Assembly (NCBI GenBank): GCA_945901935.1
Contig: CAMDLX010000018.1
Coordinates: forward strand, 1 to 33,288
Length of the DNA: 33,288 nucleotides
Reading direction: 5' to 3'
Source of the DNA: Bifidobacterium breve
GTDB taxonomy: Bacteria; Actinomycetota; Acidimicrobiia; Acidimicrobiales; Microtrichaceae
Part shown: piece after piece, positions 1 to 6,574 of the stretch
How the letters are laid out: each line of letters opens with the position of its first letter
How positions within the stretch are numbered: position 1 is the first letter of the stretch
Made by a program: the position numbers and the translations under genes
Notes under the pieces: generated by a model
Database searches by the model: none
Told to the model about the DNA's origin: nothing
What the model saw: the letters and a program-made list of their open reading frames with translations, nothing else

Positions 1-378
1 GGAAATCGACTTCAGGTAGAGATCAAGCCGGGTCCTGGCGATGACCTGATCACGGATCAGGTCTCACGCAAATTTGTTGCAAGCGATGGTTCCAATGTGC
101 AGGTCTGGTCGATGATGGCAGTAGGCGACGTCATCGTGGCAACCGATTATCTGGGACCAGCTGCTCCACAAAAGTCGCTGCTGCGCGATCTCGAGAAGAA
201 GATCCTTCTGCGACTTGCTCCCGAGAACTTTGCCCTTGGTGGGGCTAGTGCGACAAGCACTCCTTCTACGGTTTCACCCGAAGGGTCACCCACCACGGTC
301 TTAGAAGGTGGTGCGGCTGATGAATCCTCCGGTGATCAGCCAGCAAGCAGCGAAAGTTCAACAACCCTTCCGGGCTAG
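1..378 (+). CDS. 3' end of an unknown protein (start outside window)
   Basis: Frame 1 is open from the first base to a TAG at 376-378, giving 125 residues of a C-terminus. The first ~77 residues look like a folded alpha/beta segment (for example VWSMMAVGDVIVATDYLG around residues 35-52). The last ~45 are low-complexity Ser/Thr/Pro/Gly/Glu, like a flexible tail. An internal ATG at 97 would start the protein mid-domain, so I treat the gene as truncated by the window edge. The tail could fit an exported or envelope protein, but no signal peptide or membrane segment is visible in this part. I do not recognise the family. It runs convergently toward the PIG-L deacetylase gene, with 67 bp between them. 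Confidence 0.6.
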   Translation, partial: GNRLQVEIKPGPGDDLITDQVSRKFVASDGSNVQVWSMMAVGDVIVATDYLGPAAPQKSLLRDLEKKILLRLAPENFALGGASATSTPSTVSPEGSPTTVLEGGAADESSGDQPASSESSTTLPG

Positions 379-445
379 CAGAACGCACTGACTGCAACGA
401 CTCGAACAAGTGCACCGCAGGACAGAACAGAGTTCGCCTGCAGCG

Positions 446-1240
446 CTAGAGCTGCTCGGTGAGCAAGTGAAACTGCTGAGCAAGGGGCACAGAGGCCCAC
501 TGACCTAAGCGCTCATGTCGTTCGAACTGTTCTATCCGGAACTGCTGAAGTGGGTCAGCAGCAGCGGACTTGTACAGGTGGGTGGTCTCGATCTGGCTCT
601 CATGGGCTAGTAGAGCGTCAATTTGAAGCTGTAGATCTTGCTCAGAAATCGTCTCAGCATGGTTGGGCTGATCGGGTTCGAAGAGGAGTAACGCCTCCGG
701 GCGATGAGGCGTGATTCGGTCCACGAGTTGCTCAGGGTGAAAGAAGGGATCGCGGGCCGCCACGATTCCTTCAATGCAGAGCCGGCCGGCGGCAGCGTGA
801 TCTGGGTGAAGTCGGTAACGCTTCCACGGGTCATGACCCAAGATGACTTCGGGCTTGAGCCGGCGAATAATTGCAGACACCTGCGCCCGGGTCTCTCGGT
901 CGGAATTGAGTTCGCCATCAATCTTCCCCAGGAACACCACTCCTGTTCCACCCAAAATGGTTGCCGCTGTGCGCTGTTCCGCCTTGCGTACTTCAACAAG
1001 TACAGACTGATCCATGCCTCGGTCCCAAGTTCCCTTTGACCCGTCAGTCAGCACTAAGTGATGCACGGTGCAGCCTGCACGCGCCCACTTTGCAAGCGTG
1101 GCTCCGCAATGAAACTCTGCATCATCGGGGTGCGCGACGATCACTAAAGCCGAGTTTGGTTGAGGCAAGTCGATGGTGATCCGTTCGCCTGCTGACCCAG
1201 TGAAAAGTTGCTGCGCATCCACCCTGTTGCTGTCGTTCAT
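446..1240 (-). CDS. PIG-L/LmbE family N-acetyl-sugar deacetylase
   Basis: A 264-residue protein of the PIG-L (LmbE/MshB) zinc deacetylase family, which removes acetyl groups from N-acetylglucosaminyl substrates. The sequence shows AHPDDAEFHCGATLAKW at about residues 36-52, the hallmark AHPDD metal and catalytic motif. A second metal histidine motif, HPDHAAAG, sits near residue 145. Length is normal for the family. The ATG at 1240-1238 overlaps the stop of the upstream cofC gene in an ATGA tetranucleotide, so the two are probably translationally coupled. A role in mycothiol synthesis or mycothiol-conjugate cleavage (MshB/Mca) would fit an actinobacterium, but the motif alone does not separate these from other family members. 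Substrate is therefore left open. Confidence 0.85.
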   Translation of the reverse strand: MNDSNRVDAQQLFTGSAGERITIDLPQPNSALVIVAHPDDAEFHCGATLAKWARAGCTVHHLVLTDGSKGTWDRGMDQSVLVEVRKAEQRTAATILGGTGVVFLGKIDGELNSDRETRAQVSAIIRRLKPEVILGHDPWKRYRLHPDHAAAGRLCIEGIVAARDPFFHPEQLVDRITPHRPEALLLFEPDQPNHAETISEQDLQLQIDALLAHESQIETTHLYKSAAADPLQQFRIEQFERHERLGQWASVPLAQQFHLLTEQL

Positions 1241-1905
1241 TCTGTTTGCTGCCTTTCAATCTGTGGTGGCGCCAACGAGAGGTTCGCTGCCGAGATCCTG
1301 CCCTGTGCAAGCAGAGGAGAACTCCCCTCGAAGCCGTCGGGTACCTGCAAGTCCTCGGGTTCGTCAACATCCCAACTGAGAGAGGCAGACTGCTCGACAC
1401 GGAGGCTAAGCCCTTGCTCTGTGGCCTCCTGTTGGTGGCGAGCGAATGAACCAGCACCGTATGAAAAGGTAAATCCGCATCCGGTAGGAACTGAGATCAC
1501 ATTGGTGCCTTGAGAACGTCGATCTGCCACCAGAATTACTTCGGTCGGGTCGGCAAGTGCCAGAGCAGCAAGGTTTCGGGCAAATGGCAGATCCGCATGG
1601 CACACAACAACTCGCTGCATACCTTGTGCCTGAAGACGATCAACTGCTTCTTGAACTGCGCCATTGAGGTCTCGCCCAGGAGTCCACTGCACCTTCGCCC
1701 CGACTGACTCTGCCCAACTTGCTACCTCCTCATCCTCGCAGACAACAAAGGTTGGAAGAGGCGCCGAGGAACTCACCACAATGCCAGCCATGGCCCGAGA
1801 AAGTTCAGCACGCTCAAGATTGCTGAGCACAGAAGCTAGGCGCAGCTTGGCCTGTGAAAACGCTTTGACCGGAATGAGCACACAGGAGGAGGTCGCTGAC
1901 GGCAC
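1237..1905 (-). CDS. cofC: 2-phospho-L-lactate guanylyltransferase (coenzyme F420 biosynthesis)
   Basis: A 222-residue CofC/FbiD-type nucleotidyltransferase that activates 2-phospholactate (or phosphoenolpyruvate in many actinobacteria) with GTP, an early step in making the side chain of cofactor F420. The N-terminus VLIPVKAFSQAKLRL is the family's nucleotide-binding signature (VPVK...KSRL-like). Further conserved stretches are VVCHADLPFA near residue 104, RSQGTNVISVP near residue 130, and the C-terminal DVDEPEDL. The GTG start at 1905 is preceded by TACACT (1912-1917 on the minus strand) six bases upstream and no Shine-Dalgarno, suggesting a leaderless mRNA. It is divergent from gpsA; a cofC-gpsA neighbourhood also occurs in mycobacteria (fbiD beside a gpsA paralogue). 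Its presence implies that the host makes F420. Confidence 0.82.
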   Translation of the reverse strand: MPSATSSCVLIPVKAFSQAKLRLASVLSNLERAELSRAMAGIVVSSSAPLPTFVVCEDEEVASWAESVGAKVQWTPGRDLNGAVQEAVDRLQAQGMQRVVVCHADLPFARNLAALALADPTEVILVADRRSQGTNVISVPTGCGFTFSYGAGSFARHQQEATEQGLSLRVEQSASLSWDVDEPEDLQVPDGFEGSSPLLAQGRISAANLSLAPPQIERQQTE

Positions 1906-1911
1906 TCGCTC

Positions 1912-1917
1912 AGTGTA
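1912..1917 (-). promoter_or_regulatory. -10 box TACACT for leaderless cofC
   Basis: On the minus strand TACACT ends six bases before the GTG start of cofC. It fits the TANNNT pattern, which would place transcription initiation on the start codon. No -35 element is recognisable. Confidence 0.5.
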
Positions 1918-2028
1918 GGGACTCGATGAGGGGCCTGAGCTGCAGCGGAGTCACACGTTTGGCCACAGCACAGCAGCAAAGGCGCAAGTTGGAGCAGTTC
2001 GACTCTTCATCCGAAGAACCGTTCGACC

Positions 2029-2034
2029 TAGAGT
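2029..2034 (+). promoter_or_regulatory. -10 box TAGAGT for leaderless gpsA
   Basis: TAGAGT fits TANNNT and ends six bases before the GTG at 2041. The TAG within this box is an in-frame stop, so the coding region cannot start further upstream. Confidence 0.5.
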
Positions 2035-2040
2035 CTGGCG

Positions 2041-3051
2041 GTGGATATTTCTGTAGCAGTCATCGGCGGCGGATCCTGGGGCACCACGGTGGCCCACCTT
2101 GCGGCCCACCAAGTTCCGACGGTGTTATGGGCGCGCAGGGGAGAACTCGCAGCCGAGATCAACGAGCAGCATTCCAACGAGCGCTATCTGCCCGGCTACA
2201 AACTGCATCCGGCGCTGAGGTCCACGACTGACTTGGCCGAAGCTGTGGAGCAAGCCGATGTGATTGTTATGGGAGTTCCCTCACAAGGGTTTCGCTCTGC
2301 TTTAGAACTGGTAGCTCCGCATGTTCGTGCTTGGGTTCCGGTCGTCTCGCTGACCAAGGGCCTAGAGCAGGGCACCCGGCTGCGCATGACTCAACTTATT
2401 AACGAAGTGCTGCCCGGACATCCAGCTGCAGTTCTGACAGGTCCGAATCTTGCCAAGGAAATTCTGGCTGGCCATGCCGCTGCTGCAGTGATTGCTACCC
2501 CTGACCCTGTAGTAGCTGATTGTCTGCAACGCATCTTTCATATGAATCTGTTCCGGATTTACACGAATCCAGATGTGATCGGATGCGAGGTAGCCGGCGC
2601 GCTCAAGAATGTGATTGCCATAGCAGCAGGAATGGCTGATGGTCTTGGGGCTGGAGACAACACGAAGTCAGCGGTGATCACTCGCGGGCTAGCCGAATTG
2701 TCGCGACTCGGAGAAGCGATGGGCGGTCAGTTCGCGACCTTTGCAGGGTTAGCTGGAATGGGTGACCTTCTTGCTACCTGTATGTCCCAGCAGAGCCGGA
2801 ATCGCTTTGTGGGCGAGCAACTAGGTCAGGGGCACAGTATCGACGAGATCATCGCCGATATGAACATGGTTGCCGAGGGAGTCAAGACCAGCCGGGTGGT
2901 AATGGAACTCGCTGAGGAATACGGAGTGGAGATGGCGATTGCCTCCGAGGTTTTTGCCGTCTGTCACGAAGGGGCGAGCGCTCAGGATGCTTATCGCGGT
3001 TTGATCCGACGCGAATCCAGCGGCCCTGAATACCCGTCACTCAGTTACTAG
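2041..3051 (+). CDS. gpsA: NAD(P)H-dependent glycerol-3-phosphate dehydrogenase
   Basis: A 336-residue soluble enzyme that reduces dihydroxyacetone phosphate to sn-glycerol 3-phosphate, the backbone for phospholipids. The Rossmann motif VAVIGGGSWGTT lies at residues 5-16. The family segments SLTKGLEQGT (near 110), LTGPNLAKEI, CEVAGALKNVIAIAAGMADGLG (substrate-binding lysine in ALKN), TRGLAELSRLG and GMGDLLATC follow in the expected order. Length is typical. The GTG start is fixed by an in-frame stop 12 bases upstream. There is no Shine-Dalgarno, and a -10-like hexamer sits six bases before the start. It is transcribed away from cofC and precedes the 702-residue gene by 72 bp on the same strand. 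Confidence 0.96.
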   Translation: MDISVAVIGGGSWGTTVAHLAAHQVPTVLWARRGELAAEINEQHSNERYLPGYKLHPALRSTTDLAEAVEQADVIVMGVPSQGFRSALELVAPHVRAWVPVVSLTKGLEQGTRLRMTQLINEVLPGHPAAVLTGPNLAKEILAGHAAAAVIATPDPVVADCLQRIFHMNLFRIYTNPDVIGCEVAGALKNVIAIAAGMADGLGAGDNTKSAVITRGLAELSRLGEAMGGQFATFAGLAGMGDLLATCMSQQSRNRFVGEQLGQGHSIDEIIADMNMVAEGVKTSRVVMELAEEYGVEMAIASEVFAVCHEGASAQDAYRGLIRRESSGPEYPSLSY

Positions 3052-3110
3052 GTCGCTAGTAAGCAGTCGAATTTCACGGGTCGAGTTGCAGGACCCGGAC
3101 TACCTGCTTC

Positions 3111-3116
3111 TACCCT
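3111..3116 (+). promoter_or_regulatory. -10 box TACCCT for the leaderless 702-residue gene
   Basis: TACCCT fits TANNNT and lies seven bases before the GTG at 3124. No Shine-Dalgarno is present. Confidence 0.45.
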
Positions 3117-3123
3117 CTCTTGC

Positions 3124-5232
3124 GTGGCCAACAATCCTGACCCTTCTGCTTCCTCCTCTGGAGCCTCTCCTGAGCAAAATCCGCTAGATGAATCTCAGGG
3201 TGAGGGCGCAGGATTGCCAGCGAAAAGTAGTGTCGAAACTCCTTCAAGGATTGAGCCTTATGCGCTAGCAAGGGCGGCTGCGAATGACTCCAGAATTGTC
3301 CACAACTGGGCGCCCCTAGGAACCGTTGATGCAGGGGCGATTGCTGACTGTGACCCAGCCGGCTTGGTGCAGATGCGCGGCGAGACCTGGTGTCTGGACT
3401 GGTGGATCGGCGCAGAGGACCGTTGGCACTATCCCAGCATTGATGCTGCGGTTCGACAGCGTCGAATCGGCGATTCACCGGTTCTTGAGACAGCTATGCG
3501 CGTTCCGGGCGGCGACATTATCCAGCGCATCTTTGGAGTCCGAGCCACCTCCGCTGTCTCGGATGAAAGCCTGTGGGAGGACTCCGCCGTTATCGTCGAG
3601 ATTGAGAACCTGACGGCCGTTCCTGTTGCGCTGGCACTCACGATCCGGCCGTATCTGTTGGATGGAACTGGGTCAATTGCATCACTGAGCTCCGAAGGTT
3701 CTGTGATCTCGGTAGATGGAGTAGTGGCCGCAGTGCTCTCCAAAGCCGTCGCACGAAGAGTTGTGGGTGAACTTGGCACCGTTGCGGCTCGTCTAGCTAA
3801 CGCCGATGATGAACAACCAGACGGCAGTACTACCTCGGCGGGAAGTTGTCTCGAAGGCGCCTTTGTAGTGGCGCTGCCTCACACAGCCGTGGTGAGAATC
3901 CTGCTTCCGCGGTCCACTCGTGCGAAGGCTTCTTCGCGAAGCAAAAAAAGTTCCGAGCCGAGGTCCGCTCCGTCTGCACAGTGGGAAGCACCTGATGCAG
4001 AAGCCATCGAGGCTGGATGGGCTGCGCACACCAAGCAGGCGGCCCGAGTCGAACTCCCGGATTCAACATTGGATCGGGTAGTCGCTCGCTCTGAGAGCTT
4101 GTTGTTGCTAGCGGCCACCGACGAGTTCTTTGCAGCTACGGGAACATCGACTTCGGCTCTGCGCGCAGCGGAACTTTGCGACACCCTGGTACGGGTGGGG
4201 CTTACTGAGCCCCTTGGACCCATAGCTCGCGCCCTACTCGGCCAGCAGCGCTTGCGGGGATCGATTCGCATGCCGGACCGAAGTGACGCAACAGTTGCAC
4301 TCCTGCACGTTTCGGCCCCGTTGCTAGCTGGCAAGCAGCAGGAACTGTGGGCCGAGGACCTCGTTGGACCAGTAGCGCAGGCAATCCACCGGCTCTCGAA
4401 AGGCCGCGGTGTTGCTAGGCCTTCGCTGCTGCGTTCAGCAGTCATAGCGCTTGGCCGGGTTGCCCCCTCATTACGTGCAGTGGGTCAACCCGAGGTTGCC
4501 GATGCCGCAGAAGAGCTTGCGAGCACCCTCTGGGAATCTGTTGGGCCAAGTGCTGCAGCGAGGCCAAGCGAGGGATCGGATTCCGCCAAGCGTTGGCTGT
4601 TTGCAGAAGGACTCTCAGCGCGCTCCGCTCTGGCAGCCTCGGACAGCAGTGCGATCACCAGCATTGTTGAACTTTGCCGCATTGGTGATCAGGCAGTGCT
4701 CCCTGATTGCACTGATGCACAAGGCCTTGCATGTGGAGCCATGGCGCTCGATCCTGCGGCTGTTGCAGTCCGTGTAGGTGCCATCTTGGACCTTGCCCTG
4801 GTCGAGGAACCCACGGGGCTCGTCATCTTGCCGGTCTGGTCAGACTCTTGGTTCGGGTCACCTGTCGAAGCTCACGGGTTGCGCACACGCTGGGGAGTGG
4901 CCTCGTTTGCTCTCCGTTGGCACGGGGAACGCCCAGCTCTGCTGTGGGAGGTGATCCCCGGTTCAGGAGTTGATCCGACTGGGTCAGGACCGCAGTTCAC
5001 AGCTCCTGGGCTAGATCCAAGCTGGTCGGCAACTGGATGGACTGGCGAAGCGCTCTTGGCCCCAATGGGTCCGGTTGTGGTTGCGGGTCAGCCGGAGGCT
5101 GCTAGCAGCACCGATGATCTGCCTAGTCCTGTTGAGAGCGCTCCTGTTCAGAGCGCTCCTGTTCAGAGCGCTGCTGAGACTGCTGCGAAGCCTCAGGTGG
5201 AAGCCCCTCGCGAGGGTGATTCCTTCACCTGA
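3124..5232 (+). CDS. Large protein of unknown function, possibly glycoside-hydrolase-like fold
   Basis: A 702-residue protein that I cannot assign to a family. Residues 1-45 are Ser/Pro/Glu-rich and probably disordered; there is no signal peptide. Residues ~50-260 look like a beta-sandwich, with DCDPAGLVQMRGETWCLDWW and IENLTAVPVALALTIRPY as its most distinctive stretches. After a basic Ser/Lys linker (~262-285), residues ~300-640 alternate helices and short loops. The order beta-sandwich then helical region resembles the N-domain plus (alpha/alpha)6 barrel of some glucoamylase or amylo-1,6-glucosidase-like proteins, but this is inference from layout only and no catalytic acid is identified. 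The C-terminus has three in-frame 15-bp repeats (VESAP/VQSAP/VQSAA). Its last 40 bp overlap the convergent P450 gene. Confidence 0.75.
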   Translation: MANNPDPSASSSGASPEQNPLDESQGEGAGLPAKSSVETPSRIEPYALARAAANDSRIVHNWAPLGTVDAGAIADCDPAGLVQMRGETWCLDWWIGAEDRWHYPSIDAAVRQRRIGDSPVLETAMRVPGGDIIQRIFGVRATSAVSDESLWEDSAVIVEIENLTAVPVALALTIRPYLLDGTGSIASLSSEGSVISVDGVVAAVLSKAVARRVVGELGTVAARLANADDEQPDGSTTSAGSCLEGAFVVALPHTAVVRILLPRSTRAKASSRSKKSSEPRSAPSAQWEAPDAEAIEAGWAAHTKQAARVELPDSTLDRVVARSESLLLLAATDEFFAATGTSTSALRAAELCDTLVRVGLTEPLGPIARALLGQQRLRGSIRMPDRSDATVALLHVSAPLLAGKQQELWAEDLVGPVAQAIHRLSKGRGVARPSLLRSAVIALGRVAPSLRAVGQPEVADAAEELASTLWESVGPSAAARPSEGSDSAKRWLFAEGLSARSALAASDSSAITSIVELCRIGDQAVLPDCTDAQGLACGAMALDPAAVAVRVGAILDLALVEEPTGLVILPVWSDSWFGSPVEAHGLRTRWGVASFALRWHGERPALLWEVIPGSGVDPTGSGPQFTAPGLDPSWSATGWTGEALLAPMGPVVVAGQPEAASSTDDLPSPVESAPVQSAPVQSAAETAAKPQVEAPREGDSFT
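5131..5175 (+). repeat. Three in-frame 15-bp tandem repeats
   Basis: Units at 5131-5145, 5146-5160 and 5161-5175, of the form GTTCAGAGCGCTCCT with one or two changes, encode VESAP, VQSAP and VQSAA in the C-terminal tail of the 702-residue protein. Confidence 0.9.
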
Positions 5233-6482
5233 ATCGGCAGCGATTCAAGCCCGCGAAGCGTAAAGCTCGGTCGGAAAGTTGGCACACCTGCGGGCAGTGT
5301 CGCCGGATCGAGTGTCATCTCCGAGAATCGCTCGAACAGGGAGCGAAAAACAATCTCTCCTTCTGCGCGAGCTAGGTGAGCGCCAAGGCAGTGATGGCCT
5401 CCCCATCCGAAGCTGAGCGGCTGAGGGGCATCGGGGCTAACGAAGCGCGCGATGTCAAACTTTTCGCCTTGGGGGTAGACGGCAGAGTCACGGTTTCCGC
5501 AGCTTTGCAACACGATGAAGGATCCACCCCGGGGGTGCACTTCTCCAAAGAGTTCAACAGGCTCAAGGGCCACTCGGACATTCATCTGCACTGGTGAGTC
5601 AGCGCGAAGCATTTCCAAAATGGCCGGAGCTAACAGGGCGGGTTCGCTGCGCAGGCGTTCCACCTGCTCCGGGTTATTCAGCAACAGCAGCAGCCCGTTT
5701 CCAATCAGGTTAGAAGTGGTTTCAAACCCGGCGGCATACAACAGCACTGTGTTCGTGATGAGTTCGTCAATCGAGAGTTTGTCGCCGGCCTCCTCAACCT
5801 GAATGAGCGCGCTCAGCAACAGATCGTCAGGGTTGGCCCGCTTCTCTTCAACTAGTTCAAGAAAATACATAGCGATCTCGATACCCGCTGCCTCACCCTG
5901 AGCTGTTAATTCTGGGGTCGAGGCAGGGTCGATGAGCGCCGTGAGGGAGCGAACTAACGGAAGGATGTGTTCGTTTCCCTCCTTGGGTACACCGAGGAGT
6001 TCGCTAATCACGGCTACGGGGTACGGGACAGCAAGATCGGCCATCACGTCGCCTCCGCCCTGATCCACAAAGCGGTCGAGCACCGGCAGCAGCAAGTTCT
6101 CGATGGTTGGGCGGAGTTCTTCGACTCTGCGGGGGGTAAACGCCCGGCTCACCAGAGAACGAATGCGGGTATGGTCGGGTGGGTTGAGCAACAACATGGT
6201 CGAGGTGTCTTCAGCAACCCGTCGCTCGTTTCCAGCAATCGAAAGCGGCAAGTCCATATCTGCCTCAGCCCGACCAAGCTTGGGGTGGCGAAGCACCTCT
6301 AGACAATCCTTATAGCTCGTGAGAACGATTGCACCAGCTTCGCTGCGCCACCGTCCCGGAGACTCACGCAGTTGGCTGTAAACGGGGTACGGATCTTGCC
6401 GTCCCTCATTCGTCTGAATCGTGTAATTCAGAAGCTCATCGGCTTGTGCAGGTGTCATGAAAGAACTCTCGGGCATGACCAC
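5193..6482 (-). CDS. Cytochrome P450 monooxygenase
   Basis: A soluble bacterial P450 of about 429 residues, which inserts one oxygen atom from O2 into a substrate using electrons from a ferredoxin/reductase pair. All core motifs are intact: the I-helix oxygen-activation motif AGFETTSN, the K-helix ExxR as EMLR, and the haem-binding loop FGWGGHHCLG with its Cys ligand. The segment LNPPDHTRIRSLVSRAFTPRRVE is typical of bacterial CYPs. Substrate cannot be predicted; no redox partner gene is adjacent. Three starts are possible: GTG 6482, ATG 6476 and ATG 6458. The last has GAGAG about seven bases upstream and may be the true one. It lies 92 bp downstream of the mannosidase gene on the same strand. 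Its 3' end overlaps the convergent gene by 40 bp. Confidence 0.93.
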   Translation of the reverse strand: MVMPESSFMTPAQADELLNYTIQTNEGRQDPYPVYSQLRESPGRWRSEAGAIVLTSYKDCLEVLRHPKLGRAEADMDLPLSIAGNERRVAEDTSTMLLLNPPDHTRIRSLVSRAFTPRRVEELRPTIENLLLPVLDRFVDQGGGDVMADLAVPYPVAVISELLGVPKEGNEHILPLVRSLTALIDPASTPELTAQGEAAGIEIAMYFLELVEEKRANPDDLLLSALIQVEEAGDKLSIDELITNTVLLYAAGFETTSNLIGNGLLLLLNNPEQVERLRSEPALLAPAILEMLRADSPVQMNVRVALEPVELFGEVHPRGGSFIVLQSCGNRDSAVYPQGEKFDIARFVSPDAPQPLSFGWGGHHCLGAHLARAEGEIVFRSLFERFSEMTLDPATLPAGVPTFRPSFTLRGLESLPIQVKESPSRGAST

Positions 6483-6574
6483 AGGATGTCACGAGCGGGT
6501 GGTTCATCGCACGACAGCAATTCCGAGGAGTCGCACAAGGAGTGTGAGGGGAAGTCCTTTTTGCAAGCCTGCTG

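Noticed and set aside
1208-1513. Open frames antisense to the cofC/deacetylase junction
   Set aside because: Both opposing genes are strongly supported by family motifs, and the antisense products look random in composition.
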